Source of the DNA: Streptomyces sp. NBC_00341
GTDB taxonomy: Bacteria > Actinomycetota > Actinomycetes > Streptomycetales > Streptomycetaceae
Reading direction: 5' to 3'
Assembly (NCBI RefSeq): GCF_041435055.1
Contig: NZ_CP108002.1
Span: 7,316,001-7,380,000, forward strand
DNA length: 64,000 nt
Shown: positions 26,062 to 34,771 of the stretch, piece after piece
Numbering within the stretch: the first letter of the stretch is position 1
Layout: each line of letters begins with the position of its first letter
Position numbers and translations under genes: made by a program
The notes under the pieces: generated by a model
Database searches by the model: none
Told to the model about the DNA's origin: nothing
The model's input: only the letters and a program-made list of their open reading frames with translations

Positions 26062-26738
26062 CCCTCACGCTCACCGATGTCACGCTCACCTACCCCGACG
26101 GCGAGGGGCGGCTCACCGCCCTGGACCGGGTCTTCCTCGACGTGCCCGCCGGCACCCTCACCGCCGTCGTCGGCCCCTCCGGCTCGGGCAAGTCCAGCCT
26201 GCTGGCCGTGGCCGCCACCCTGGTCACCCCGGACGAGGGCGCCGTCGTCGTCGCGGGGACGGACACGGTGGGGCTCAGCCGCGCGGACAAGGCGGCGCTG
26301 CGCCGCGAGCGGATCGGCATCGTCTTCCAGCAGCCCAACCTGCTGGCGTCGCTGACCGCCGCGGAGCAGCTCCAGGTCATGGCCCATCTGTCGGGCGGTG
26401 CCCCCCGGGCCGCCCGGACCCGGGCGCTGGAACTGCTCGACGCGGTCGGCCTGGCCGACAAGGCCGACCGCAGGCCGCACCAGCTCTCCGGGGGCCAGCG
26501 CCAGCGGATCAACATCGCGCGGGCCCTGATGAACGACCCGGCGGTCCTGCTCGTCGACGAGCCGACCAGCGCGCTGGACCACGAACGGGGGGCGGCCGTG
26601 CTGGACCTGCTCGTCACGCTGACCCGCGAGCGGTCCACGGCGACCGTCATGGTCACCCACGACCGGACCCATCTGGACCGGATGGACGTGACGGTCACGA
26701 TGCGGGACGGCCGGCTGACGGCCGCGGCACTGGCCTGA
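26058..26738 (+). CDS. ABC transporter ATP-binding protein (LolD/MacB type)
   Basis: A 226-aa ATPase: Walker A GPSGSGKSS, Q-loop in VFQQPNLL, signature LSGGQRQR, Walker B VLLVDEPTSALD and H-loop MVTHD. It starts at ATG 26058, overlapping the permease stop by 4 bp (ATGA). It drives the permease encoded just upstream. The last codons (ALA and stop) are part of a repeated 12-mer. Confidence 0.93.
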   Translation: MTLTLTDVTLTYPDGEGRLTALDRVFLDVPAGTLTAVVGPSGSGKSSLLAVAATLVTPDEGAVVVAGTDTVGLSRADKAALRRERIGIVFQQPNLLASLTAAEQLQVMAHLSGGAPRAARTRALELLDAVGLADKADRRPHQLSGGQRQRINIARALMNDPAVLLVDEPTSALDHERGAAVLDLLVTLTRERSTATVMVTHDRTHLDRMDVTVTMRDGRLTAAALA

Positions 26739-26786
26739 GCCCGCTCGCCCCGGCACTGGCCTGACGGCCGCCCCGCACTGGCCTGA
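26727..26786. repeat. Triplicated 12-mer covering the end of the ABC ATPase gene
   Basis: GCACTGGCCTGA occurs at 26727-26738 (true gene end), 26753-26764 and 26775-26786. The first and third copies share the following GCCCGCTC, and CTGACGGCCG is also duplicated (26715, 26761). It looks like slippage or a small tandem rearrangement between convergent genes. Confidence 0.7.
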
Positions 26787-26792
26787 GCCCGC

Positions 26793-27596
26793 TCAGCCGC
26801 CGGACGTCCCGCTGCTGGCCAGCACCTCGGAGAGTTCCTTGGCGGCCTGCTGGAGGATCGGGACGATCCGCTCGGTGGCCGCCTCCGTAACCCGGCCCGC
26901 CGGACCCGAGATCGAGATCGCGGCGGAGGTCGGTGAGTTGGGCACCGAGACCGCGAGGCAGCGGACCCCTATCTCCTGCTCGTTGTCGTCCACCGCGTAG
27001 CCCGCCCGGCGGACCTGCTCCAGCGCGTCCAGGAAGCCCTCGGGGGTGGTGATCGTCTTCTCGGTGGCGGCCGGCATCCCGGTGCGGGCCAGCAGCGCCC
27101 GTACCTCGTCCGGCGGGGTGTGCGCGAGCAGCGCCTTGCCGACACCGGTCGAGTGCGGCAGCACCCGGCGGCCCACCTCGGTGAACATGCGCATCGAGTG
27201 CTTGGACGGCACCTGCGCCACGTACACGATCTCGTCGCCGTCGAGCAGCGCCATGTTCGCGGTCTCGCCGGTCTCCTCGACCAGCCGCGCGAGATACGGG
27301 CGGGCCCAGGTGCCGAGCAGCCGTGCGGCGGACTCGCCCAGCCGGATCAGGCGCGGGCCGAGCGCATAGCGCCGGTTGGGCTGCTGGCGGACGTATCCGC
27401 AGACCACGAGCGTGCGCATCAGCCGGTGAATGGTGGGAAGCGGCAGCCCGCTGCTCGCGGAGAGCTCACTCAGACCGACCTCGCCCCCCGCGTCGGCCAT
27501 CCGCTCCAGCAGATCGAAGGCGCGCTCAAGGGACTGCACACCACCGCTGGGTCCGGCGGGCTTGGAGTCGGATGTGCTGGCGTGGGACGGCGGCAC
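26793..27596 (-). CDS. allR: IclR-family regulator, likely allantoin repressor AllR
   Basis: A 267-aa repressor. The N-terminal winged helix (QSLERAFDLLERMADAG, LSELSASSGLPLPTIHRLMRTL) is followed by an IclR effector domain (GETANMALLDGDEIVYVAQV, STGVGKALLAH, GVRCLAVSVPN). GTG 27596 follows AAAGGA and is preferred to the longer frame to 27626. It is divergent from allantoinase and near aceB, as for S. coelicolor AllR, which represses allantoin catabolism and responds to a pathway intermediate. The name is assigned by family and context. Confidence 0.82.
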   Translation of the reverse strand: MPPSHASTSDSKPAGPSGGVQSLERAFDLLERMADAGGEVGLSELSASSGLPLPTIHRLMRTLVVCGYVRQQPNRRYALGPRLIRLGESAARLLGTWARPYLARLVEETGETANMALLDGDEIVYVAQVPSKHSMRMFTEVGRRVLPHSTGVGKALLAHTPPDEVRALLARTGMPAATEKTITTPEGFLDALEQVRRAGYAVDDNEQEIGVRCLAVSVPNSPTSAAISISGPAGRVTEAATERIVPILQQAAKELSEVLASSGTSGG

Positions 27597-27922
27597 GTCA
27601 ACGGTCCTTTCGAAGCGGAAGAGCAAGGCAGCAGCCTACCGGGCGCTTCCCGATCGGCCCACTGTTCCGGGGCGGCGTCCTGGCCGGTCAGGGCCCGTTT
27701 GTCCGGGTGTCCGCCGGCGGCCGGACGGTTCTGGGACACGGTCTCCGGCTTATTCTACGTTCCGCTCTGTGAAATTAGTCTTTTACTTTGTGGAAATCTC
27801 CAGTCGACATCCCGCATGGTCCGCTGAGTGGCCGGCGCGCAGAATGGGGGTCTTGACGGGCCGCTTTCGCGAGTGAAGACTCCTTCAACAGTTCGTTGAA
27901 TTTTTGGAAGTGGGGAGCACGG
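27597..27922. other. 326-bp divergent regulatory region allR-allB
   Basis: An unusually AT-rich stretch for this window (about 27750-27910). It holds TTTGTGGAAATCTCC near 27793, the shared palindrome at 27884-27900 followed directly by TTTTTGGAAG, and the allB binding site. Promoter boxes cannot be fixed confidently. Confidence 0.5.
27884..27900. promoter_or_regulatory. Palindromic operator candidate upstream of allB (shared motif copy 3)
   Basis: TTCAACAGTTCGTTGAA has perfect 6-bp arms and lies 22 nt before the allB start, where a bound repressor would block transcription. The pattern is the same as at 61-77 and 21710-21726. Confidence 0.55.
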
Positions 27923-29266
27923 GTGTCCGCTACGGACGTGAAGCTGGTACTGCGCTCGACGCGCGTCGTCACTCCTGAGGGGACGCGGCCTGCGACGGTC
28001 GCCGTCGCCGACGGGAAGATCGACGCCGTCGTGGCGTACGACGCGGAGGTGCCCGAGGGCGCCCGGCTGGAGGACTTCGGTGACGACGTCCTGCTGCCCG
28101 GTCTGGTGGACACCCACGTCCATGTGAACGACCCCGGCCGCACCGAGTGGGAGGGCTTCTACACCGCCACCCGCGCCGCCGCGGCCGGCGGGATCACCAC
28201 CCTGCTCGACATGCCGCTCAACTCCCTCCCGCCGACCACCACCGTCGAGCACCTGCGCGTCAAGCAGCGGGTGGCCGCACCCAAGGCGCACATCGACACC
28301 GGCTTCTGGGGCGGTGCGATCCCGTCCAACGTGAAGGACCTGCGCCCGCTGTACGAGGCCGGGGTCTTCGGCTTCAAGTGCTTCCTGTCGCCCTCCGGCG
28401 TCGAGGAGTTCCCCGAGCTGGACCAGGAGCAGCTGGCCCGCTCGATGGCGGAGATCGCCGGATTCGGCGGGCTCCTGATCGTGCACGCCGAGGACCCGCA
28501 CCACCTGGCGGCGGCGCCGCAGCGCGGCGGCCCCGCCTACGCGGACTTCCTGGCCTCCCGGCCGCGCGACGCCGAGAACACCGCGATCGAGGGGCTGATC
28601 GCCCACGCCAAGCGGCTGAACGCCCGCGTCCACGTACTGCACCTGTCCTCCAGCGACGCGCTGCCGCTGATCGCCGCGGCCAAGCGCGAGGGGGTGCGGG
28701 TCACGGTCGAGTCCTGCCCGCACTTCCTCACCCTCACCGCGGAGGAAGTCCCGGACGGCGCCACCGAGTTCAAGTGCTGCCCGCCCATCCGCGAGGCGGC
28801 CAACCAGGACGCGCTGTGGGAGGGGCTCGCGGACGGCACCATCGACTGCATCGTCTCCGACCACTCGCCCTGCACCACAGACCTCAAGACGCCGGACTTC
28901 GCCTCCGCGTGGGGTGGGATCTCCTCCCTCCAGCTCGGTCTGCCCGCCATCTGGACCGAGGCCCGCAGGCGCGGCCACTCGCTCGACGACGTCGCCCGCT
29001 GGATGTCGGCGGCCCCCGCCGAGCTGGCCGGGCTGCGCGACAAGGGTGCGATCGAGGCGGGCCGGGACGCCGACTTCGCGGTCCTGGCCCCCGACGCCAC
29101 CTTCACCGTCGACCCGGCCGGGCTGTTCCACCGCAACCAGGTCACCGCGTACGCCGGCCGGACCCTGCACGGTGTCGTCAGGTCCACCTGGCTGCGCGGC
29201 GTACGGATCGCGTCGGACGGCGTGCTGGACGCTCCCACGGGCCGCCTCCTCGAACGGAACCGCTGA
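27923..29266 (+). CDS. allB: Allantoinase
   Basis: A 447-aa cyclic amidohydrolase opening allantoin to allantoate, the step after uraD. The metal site is visible: [10 protein letters not shown] (His65, His67), the probable carboxylated Lys in GFKCFL, His in IVHAEDPHH and VLHLSSSDA, and Asp in IVSDHSPC. Length fits the family. GTG 27923 with GGGGAG upstream is preferred to the TTG at 27896, which lies inside the palindrome. It is divergent from allR. Confidence 0.94.
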   Translation: MSATDVKLVLRSTRVVTPEGTRPATVAVADGKIDAVVAYDAEVPEGARLEDFGDDVLLPGLVDTHVHVNDPGRTEWEGFYTATRAAAAGGITTLLDMPLNSLPPTTTVEHLRVKQRVAAPKAHIDTGFWGGAIPSNVKDLRPLYEAGVFGFKCFLSPSGVEEFPELDQEQLARSMAEIAGFGGLLIVHAEDPHHLAAAPQRGGPAYADFLASRPRDAENTAIEGLIAHAKRLNARVHVLHLSSSDALPLIAAAKREGVRVTVESCPHFLTLTAEEVPDGATEFKCCPPIREAANQDALWEGLADGTIDCIVSDHSPCTTDLKTPDFASAWGGISSLQLGLPAIWTEARRRGHSLDDVARWMSAAPAELAGLRDKGAIEAGRDADFAVLAPDATFTVDPAGLFHRNQVTAYAGRTLHGVVRSTWLRGVRIASDGVLDAPTGRLLERNR

Positions 29267-29422
29267 GCACGGCGCCGAACGGGGCGCGCCCGACCGGCGA
29301 CGCGCACGCGGTCCCGTCCGCTGGGTGCCGGCCGGGGCCCGCAGGTGGCTGTCCGTATTCGGGGGATACGGTGGTGATGCGGGGGCCTGGCCGGGTTGCC
29401 GCACGCCCGAGCAGGAGTCGTC

Positions 29423-29752
29423 ATGATCTTCATCGCAGTCAGGTTCACCGTCCGCAGCACCGAGCGCGACAACTGGCTCCCGGCCGTCGAGGACTTCACC
29501 GTCGCCACCCGCCGGGAGCCGGGCAACGTGTTCTTCGACTGGTCGTCCAGTGTCGAGAACCCGGACCAGTTCGTACTGCTGGAGGCGTTCGCCTCCGCCG
29601 AGGCGGGTGCGGCCCATGTGCAGTCCGAGCACTTCGCCGCGGCCATGGACCGGATGGCGGACCTGGTGGCGGAGACACCCGAGATCATCAACGTCGAGGT
29701 ACCCGGCGAGGGCTGGTCCCGGATGGCCGAGCTCCAGCCGCGTACGAGCTGA
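29423..29752 (+). CDS. Antibiotic biosynthesis monooxygenase (ABM)-fold protein
   Basis: A 109-aa dimeric ferredoxin-fold protein of the YgiN/ABM type, often called putative quinol monooxygenase. IFIAVRFTVR, REPGNVFFDWSSSVENPDQFVLLEAF and HVQSEHFAAAM follow the family pattern, including the late HxxxEHF-like motif. ATG 29423 has CAGGAG at 29412-29417. It lies 156 bp after allantoinase; the gap holds nothing recognisable. The substrate is unknown. Confidence 0.8.
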   Translation: MIFIAVRFTVRSTERDNWLPAVEDFTVATRREPGNVFFDWSSSVENPDQFVLLEAFASAEAGAAHVQSEHFAAAMDRMADLVAETPEIINVEVPGEGWSRMAELQPRTS

Positions 29753-29812
29753 ACCGGGCCAGGAGGCCGGTCCGCGCGAGCCAAGGCCCGCGCGCCGGGC
29801 CCGCCCGGCCGC

Positions 29813-30643
29813 TCAGAACTCCTCGTGGGTCTCGGGGTCCCCGCCGAACCGCTGCCGCGGCCCGGCCGCGATGCGCTCCAGCTCCCCGGCCGTCAGCTCG
29901 AAGCCGAAGAGGTCCAGGTTCTCGCGCTGCCGTCCCGGATCGGCGCTCTTCGGGATCGGGACGGCCCCGAGCTGGGTGTGCCAGCGCAGCACCGCCTGTC
30001 CCGGCGTCACCCCGTGCGCCCGCGCGACGGCGACGGGACCGGGGTCGGCCAGCAGGTCGCGGCCCCGCCCCAGCGGGCTCCAGCTCTCCGTGACGATGCC
30101 CTTGGCGGCGTGCACGGCCCGCAGCTCCTCCTGCGGCAGCCGCGGATGCATCTCGATCTGGTTGACGGCGGGCAGCACCCCCGTCTCCCGCTCCAGCCGG
30201 TCCAAGTGGTCCGCGGTGAAGTTGGAGACCCCGATCGACCGTACGAGCCCCTCCTCGCGGAGCCGGATCATAGCCTTCCAGGTGTCCACGTACAGATCGA
30301 CGCGGGGCAGCGGCCAGTGGATGAGATAGAGGTCCACGTAGGAGAGGCCGAGGTTGCGCCGGGACTCCTCGAACGAGGCCAGCGTCTTCTCGTACCCCTG
30401 GTGGCGGCCCGGCACCTTGGTGGTGACGAAGACGTCCTCCCGGTCCACCCCGCTGCGGGCGATCCCGCGCCCGGTGCCGGTCTCGTTGCCGTAGTTCAGC
30501 GCGGTGTCGACGAGCCGGTAGCCGAGGCCCAGGGCCCCGGCGACGGCTTCCTCGGCCGCGTCGTCGTCCAGCGGCCAGGTGCCGAGCCCGACCGAGGGCA
30601 CGGTTCGGCCGTCGTTCAGCTTGCGCGACGGGGTCTCGGTCAT
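29813..30643 (-). CDS. Aldo/keto reductase
   Basis: A 276-aa NADPH-dependent carbonyl reductase (2,5-diketo-gluconate reductase-like). The barrel carries the catalytic Asp/Tyr pair in DTALNYGNE, Lys in VTTKVPG and His in LIHWPLP, then IGVSNF, NQIEMHPRL and the cofactor loop IPKSADPGRQREN. ATG 30643 follows GAGAGGAACC; the longer upstream frame is spurious. It is probably a stand-alone detoxification or redox gene. Confidence 0.9.
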   Translation of the reverse strand: MTETPSRKLNDGRTVPSVGLGTWPLDDDAAEEAVAGALGLGYRLVDTALNYGNETGTGRGIARSGVDREDVFVTTKVPGRHQGYEKTLASFEESRRNLGLSYVDLYLIHWPLPRVDLYVDTWKAMIRLREEGLVRSIGVSNFTADHLDRLERETGVLPAVNQIEMHPRLPQEELRAVHAAKGIVTESWSPLGRGRDLLADPGPVAVARAHGVTPGQAVLRWHTQLGAVPIPKSADPGRQRENLDLFGFELTAGELERIAAGPRQRFGGDPETHEEF

Positions 30644-30698
30644 GGTCGGTTCCTCTCGTCGGACGGCTGCCTGCCCGGCCAGCCTAGGTCTGCCCGGC

Positions 30699-30965
30699 TC
30701 ACTTCTCCCGGTTGGCCTCGCGACGCAACTGTGCGATGACCTCGTCCACCCGGCTCCGCTCGTAGCCTCGGCGGACGAGCTCGAAGGCCGCGACTTCGGA
30801 CGGCGGGGTGCCGCCGCGGAGCCGGGTGATGTAGGCGTCGACCTGATCGCGGTCGTATCCGCGCCGGGCGATGGTGAAGCCGAACTCCTCGTACAGCGGG
30901 TGTTCGTACGCGTCGTTCGACCTCTGCGACCCCTGTGACTCGCGTGACCCTCGTGACCAGAACAT
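30699..30965 (-). CDS. Small DivIVA-like domain protein
   Basis: An 88-aa protein with two copies of a short motif: FTIARRGYDRDQVDAYITRL (about 29-48) and FELVRRGYERSRVDEVIAQL (about 61-80). Such RGYDxxQVDAY segments are the N-terminal DivIVA/SpoVAD-type motif in actinobacteria. There is no long coiled coil, so it is not the full polar growth protein. ATG 30965 has GGGGGAGG just upstream. Function unknown. Confidence 0.65.
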   Translation of the reverse strand: MFWSRGSRESQGSQRSNDAYEHPLYEEFGFTIARRGYDRDQVDAYITRLRGGTPPSEVAAFELVRRGYERSRVDEVIAQLRREANREK

Positions 30966-30978
30966 GGGTGCCTCCCCC

Positions 30979-31029
30979 GGACGGATGGACGGATGGACGG
31001 ATGGGCGGACGGGTGGGTGGACGGACGGA
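30979..31029. repeat. Octamer microsatellite
   Basis: GGACGGAT repeats exactly three times (30979-31002) and continues as degenerate GGGCGGAC/GGGTGGGT/GGACGGAC units in the gap between the DivIVA-like and SDR genes. Confidence 0.7.
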
Positions 31030-31056
31030 AATCGTCCGCCCACCCTGCCACGGAAC

Positions 31057-31815
31057 TCAGGCGGCGTGGCCACCGTCCACCACGACCTCGGTTCCGGTGA
31101 TGTACGCGGCCTCGGCACCGGCCAGGTAGGTGATGAGCGAGGCCACCTCACCGGCCGTGCCGAACCGGCCCAGCGCGGTCGCGGCCCGCTGCCCGGCGGC
31201 GAACGGGCCGTCGGCCGGGTTGAGATCGGTGTCCACAGGACCGGGCTGGACCAGGTTGACGGTGATCCCGCGCGGGCCGAGCTCGCGGGCGAGCGGCTTG
31301 GTGAGTCCCGACAGCGCCGACTTGCTCATCGCGTAGAGCGTGCCGCCCGGTCCGCCCGCGAACCGGCTCAGGGCCGTACCGAGGGTGATGATGCGGCCGC
31401 CGCGCTCCATCACTTCGGCCGCCGCCCGGCAGGCCAGGAACACGGCCCGCACGTTGACCGCGAGTACCCGGTCCACATCGGCGGTGCTGAGGGTGCCGAT
31501 GGGGCCGAGGACGCCGATGCCCGCGTTGTTGACCAGGACGTCGAGCCGGCCGAACTCCTCCGCCGTCCGGTGCACCGCCGCGGGGACGGCCTCCGGATCG
31601 GCCGAATCGGCGCGCAGGGCGACCGCGCGGCGGCCGCACGCCTCGATCCTCCGCACGGTCTCCTGGGCGGCGGCCTCGTCCCTGGCGTAGGTCAGCGCCA
31701 CATCGGCGCCGTCCCGGGCGAGCCGCAGGGCGGTCGCGGCGCCGATGCCGCGGCTGCCGCCGGTGACGAGTGCGACGCGGTCGGAGCCGGTGCTGCTGGT
31801 GCTCGTGCTGTTCAT
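31057..31815 (-). CDS. SDR-family oxidoreductase (3-oxoacyl-ACP reductase-like)
   Basis: A 252-aa classical short-chain dehydrogenase. It has a Rossmann start ALVTGGSRGIG, the NNAG motif in VLVNNAGIG, catalytic Ser in the LGTALS strand and YAMSK with Tyr and Lys, and the PGPVDT loop and C-terminal GTEVVVDGG. ATG 31815 is preceded by AGGGGTCC-like sequence on its strand. Substrate unknown; it appears monocistronic. Confidence 0.9.
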   Translation of the reverse strand: MNSTSTSSTGSDRVALVTGGSRGIGAATALRLARDGADVALTYARDEAAAQETVRRIEACGRRAVALRADSADPEAVPAAVHRTAEEFGRLDVLVNNAGIGVLGPIGTLSTADVDRVLAVNVRAVFLACRAAAEVMERGGRIITLGTALSRFAGGPGGTLYAMSKSALSGLTKPLARELGPRGITVNLVQPGPVDTDLNPADGPFAAGQRAATALGRFGTAGEVASLITYLAGAEAAYITGTEVVVDGGHAA

Positions 31816-32021
31816 CAGGGGTCCTGTCCGGTTGCCGGTGGTGGTGTCGCCGGTTGGCTGACAGGGACAAGGAAAGTTCTTCCGCGGACCGGAGACCGGC
31901 GGTAAACGGACGCACACTCCGCTACGTCGGCCGGCCGGCCGATGAGTTGCGGCCCGCGCGGGGGTCAGAACAGATGGAAGCGGAATGCGCGGCCATTCCC
32001 GAGCCTTGAAGGAGCAGGACC

Positions 32022-32645
32022 ATGGCGAAGCTGACCCTCATCACCTTTCTGACCCTCGACGGCGTCATGCAGGGCCCCGGCGCCCCCGAGGAGGACCCGA
32101 GCGGAGGATTCGAGTACGGCGGCTGGCAGGCCCCGGTCATCGACGAGGACAGCGGGCGGTTCGTCGCGGAGTTGTTCGACCGCTCGGCGGCCTTCCTGCT
32201 GGGCAGGCGTACCTACGACATCTTCGCGGGGTACTGGCCGGAGATCACCGATCCGGACAATCCGATCGCCGGCCGGCTCAACCGGTACCCCAAGTACGTC
32301 GTCTCGACCACGTTGGAGAAGGCCGACTGGGAGAACACCACCGTGATCTCCACCGATGTCGCCGCGGAGATCGCCCGGATCAAGGAGCGCACGCAGGGAG
32401 GCGAGGTGCAGATCTACGGGAGTGGTGTGCTCGCCCGGTCCCTGATGGCGCACGGCCTGATCGACGAGTACAACCTGCTGGTCCACCCGGTCGTGCTCGG
32501 CGCCGGCAAGCGGCTGTTCACGGACGGCGGACTGCCGACGGCCTTCGAGCTGACCGGCGCCCGCACGACGCCCAACGGCATCGCGATCAACACCTACCGG
32601 CCCACCGGCCGGGCCGAGTTCGGCTCCATCCCCGACGGCACGTGA
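32022..32645 (+). CDS. Dihydrofolate reductase-family (RibD C-terminal) protein
   Basis: A 207-aa protein of the YwjB/YyaP type. LTLITFLTLDGVMQGPGAPEE, GRRTYDIFAGYWPEI, KYVVSTTL and IYGSGVLARSLMAHGLIDEYNLLVHPVVLG match the RibD_C fold, which binds NADPH. The true reaction in this subfamily is generally unknown. ATG 32022 follows AAGGAG at 32009-32014. A tandem repeat begins at its stop. Confidence 0.88.
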   Translation: MAKLTLITFLTLDGVMQGPGAPEEDPSGGFEYGGWQAPVIDEDSGRFVAELFDRSAAFLLGRRTYDIFAGYWPEITDPDNPIAGRLNRYPKYVVSTTLEKADWENTTVISTDVAAEIARIKERTQGGEVQIYGSGVLARSLMAHGLIDEYNLLVHPVVLGAGKRLFTDGGLPTAFELTGARTTPNGIAINTYRPTGRAEFGSIPDGT

Positions 32646-32705
32646 ACGACCGGCACGATCAGCCGATAACGACCGGCACGACCGGCAGATAACGACCGGT
32701 ACGTG
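32645..32705. repeat. 23-bp tandem repeat, about 2.6 copies
   Basis: Units at 32645-32667 and 32668-32690 share AACGACCGGCACGA and end in GAT; a partial third (AACGACCGGTACG) follows. The array fills the gap between convergent genes. Confidence 0.7.
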
Positions 32706-32719
32706 AACGGCCCGCGCGG

Positions 32720-33337
32720 TCAGCCGCCGTGCGGCGGGCTCCAGTCCGGCGAACGGCCGAGCGCCGACAGCACGAGCCGGAAGGCGTCCGCGCTGCCGGA
32801 CCCCGCCGCCCCACCGGCCGGCAGGGCGGGCCGGAAGGCCGTACCCGGCCGCACGCGCGCCTCGCCGCCGGGGACGCGCAGGGCGATGGGCAGTGCGGCC
32901 TCGACGACGTCCGCAGGGAAGCCGGTCCGCAGCCCGAGGGAGGCCGCCGCGTCCCAGGAGTGCACGACGTAGTCGATGAAGTGGAACCCGATCGCGGTGG
33001 ATGCGGCGAACGTCGCGGAGGCGTTGATCTCCGGAAGCGCGAACCGCCGCTCCAGCACGTCCGGTTCGGCGAACGCGTCCAGCACCACATCGGCCGCCTC
33101 GCGGTACCGGGCGGCCGGATCGTCCGCGTACGAACGGGTCCGCCAGACGGCCGCACCGGCCCCCTGACCCCGCGCGGCGGCGGCGAACCCGAGGTGCTGG
33201 GCACCCATGTGCTCGACGAGGCGGCGCAACGTCCAGCCGGAGCAGGGGGAGGGGCGGTCCCAGTCGCCGGGGCCCGCGCTGCGCACGACGCGCACGGATT
33301 CCAGCACTGCGATCCGGTCGAGCTGGACGATGTCCAC
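32720..33337 (-). CDS. TIGR03086-like mycothiol-dependent-fold protein
   Basis: A 205-aa protein related to the product of 8613-9218. PSPCSGWTLRRLVEHMGAQHLGF holds the N-terminal metal His region and TAIGFHFIDYVVHSWDAAASLG the second. Function unknown. GTG 33337 gives the family N-terminus; GTG 33421 with a GGAG site is an alternative that would overlap the upstream gene's end by 22 bp. It is probably in an operon with 33400-33834. Confidence 0.72.
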   Translation of the reverse strand: MDIVQLDRIAVLESVRVVRSAGPGDWDRPSPCSGWTLRRLVEHMGAQHLGFAAAARGQGAGAAVWRTRSYADDPAARYREAADVVLDAFAEPDVLERRFALPEINASATFAASTAIGFHFIDYVVHSWDAAASLGLRTGFPADVVEAALPIALRVPGGEARVRPGTAFRPALPAGGAAGSGSADAFRLVLSALGRSPDWSPPHGG

Positions 33338-33399
33338 GGTCGGGGTTCCCTTCGTCGGGCGGTACAGCGGGTTCAGGTGGTCCTGGTGGTGTTGGAAGG

Positions 33400-33834
33400 T
33401 CAGGTCGGTGTCGTCGGCCACGGTGCCGCTCCGGACACCAGCCGCCAGGCGGATTCACGGAGCGCGGCGGGGGAGGTGAACGGGGCCGTCCAGGTGGCGG
33501 AACGCAGGGTGCCCCGGTCCCGGTGGGCGTGGACGATCCGCCGGTGGTCGGGGCGGGCGACGAAGTCCATCAGGTGTTCGTGGGCGGTCCAGACGGTGAT
33601 GGACCCGGAACGGTTCATCCGGGGGCCCACGTCCACCCACAGCCACATGCCGACCGCGCCCGGGGTCGCCGGCCAGGTGCGGCGCAGTCGCATGCCCGCG
33701 GTCCCGACGGACGGTGTGCTCCAGGGGCGGTGAGTGACGAACTCGGTGACGCCGACGACCACTTCGGTCCCCGGTTCCACGGTCCTGGCGGCGGGGCCGC
33801 CCCGCCAGTGCGTGCTCCAGAGGATGTGCGGCAC
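33400..33834 (-). CDS. Conserved protein, possible spheroidene-monooxygenase-like dimeric barrel
   Basis: A 144-aa protein. The pattern SGSITVWTAHEHLMDFVARPDHRRIV and GMWLWVDVGP resembles the ferredoxin-like barrel of spheroidene monooxygenase-type proteins, but the match is loose. GTG 33834 has GGAAGGACAG upstream, better than longer starts. It leads the TIGR03086-like gene and follows a palindromic region next to a TetR gene, so it may be TetR-controlled. Confidence 0.5.
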   Translation of the reverse strand: MPHILWSTHWRGGPAARTVEPGTEVVVGVTEFVTHRPWSTPSVGTAGMRLRRTWPATPGAVGMWLWVDVGPRMNRSGSITVWTAHEHLMDFVARPDHRRIVHAHRDRGTLRSATWTAPFTSPAALRESAWRLVSGAAPWPTTPT

Positions 33835-33912
33835 GGGCTGTCCTTCCCCCTGCGTGGTCCGGCCGGGCCGTCGCGGAGTTCCGCGACGGATCACCGCGAC
33901 CATACAGCTGAA

Positions 33913-33926
33913 CGAACGATCGTGCT
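33913..33926. promoter_or_regulatory. Possible TetR operator
   Basis: ACGATCGT (33916-33923) lies within a GAACGATCGTGC palindromic core, 79 nt before the gene starting at 33834 and just after the TetR gene end. This is the usual position and form of a TetR-family site. Confidence 0.35.
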
Positions 33927-33974
33927 ATTAGTTTCGAGCGGGCCGCCGCCGGACAGACAGCAGGTGCGCCGGTG

Positions 33975-34619
33975 CTACGCGGTGCCGGGCAGTGAGGAGG
34001 CGTCCGTCGCCACCGCCCGCAGCCGCTCCAGGATCGCGCGCGCCGCCCTCGTGTAGCCCTCGGAGCTCCTCCGGAGCACCGAGTCGCCGTTGGCCAGCTC
34101 CAGGAACGCGATGATCTCGAAGGCCAGCTGGGCCGCATCGCAGTCCGCCCGGATCTCGCCCAGCACCCGCGCCTCCTCGATCCGCCGCTCCACGAAGGCG
34201 ACCCAGCCGGACTGCGCGGCCACGATCGCGTCGTGCACCGGGCCCTCGCGCGCGTCGAACTCCGCGATGGCCGCGTAGAAGAAGCAGCCCCCGGGGAACA
34301 CCCGCTGCTCCGAGTACGCGATCCAGCGCTCGTACAGCTCCCGGATCCGCCCCAGCCCGGCCGGAACGGCCCGTACCGGCTGCACGACATGCTCGTCGTA
34401 CACCGCGGCGGCGGCTCGCACGGTGGCCAGCTGGAGCTCTTCCTTGGAGCCGAAGAGGGCGAACACGCCGCTCTTGCTCAGCCGGAGCTCGGTCGCGAGC
34501 CGACCGAGCGAGAGGCCTTCGAGGCCCTCCACCGACGCGACCGCCGCAGCGTGCGCGAGCACCAGCTGCCGGGTGCGGTTGCCCCGTTCGACCCTTCCGT
34601 CCTGGCGTGCTCCCGCCAT
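33975..34619 (-). CDS. TetR/AcrR-family regulator
   Basis: A 214-aa repressor. The N-terminal helix-turn-helix LSLGRLATELRLSKSGVFALFGSKEELQLATV is diagnostic. The C-terminal ligand domain has PGGCFFYAAIAEFDAREGPV, as in the YjdC/LexA-independent TetR_C group with a conserved GGCFF motif. ATG 34619. It is divergent from the DMT transporter at 34772 and upstream of 33834, either of which could be its target. Confidence 0.9.
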   Translation of the reverse strand: MAGARQDGRVERGNRTRQLVLAHAAAVASVEGLEGLSLGRLATELRLSKSGVFALFGSKEELQLATVRAAAAVYDEHVVQPVRAVPAGLGRIRELYERWIAYSEQRVFPGGCFFYAAIAEFDAREGPVHDAIVAAQSGWVAFVERRIEEARVLGEIRADCDAAQLAFEIIAFLELANGDSVLRRSSEGYTRAARAILERLRAVATDASSLPGTA

Positions 34620-34771
34620 CTGGCGACTCCGTGCTCGGTGGGGTGCGGGGCGGCCGACGTCGGACCGGTCCCGGGGCTCGCCATTGTAGGAGGGCGACCG
34701 GTACGGTGATCGTTCCGCGTGCGAGCCAGTGAGGTCTCCGCATCCTGCCTGTGGAGAACCAGGAGATCCGG

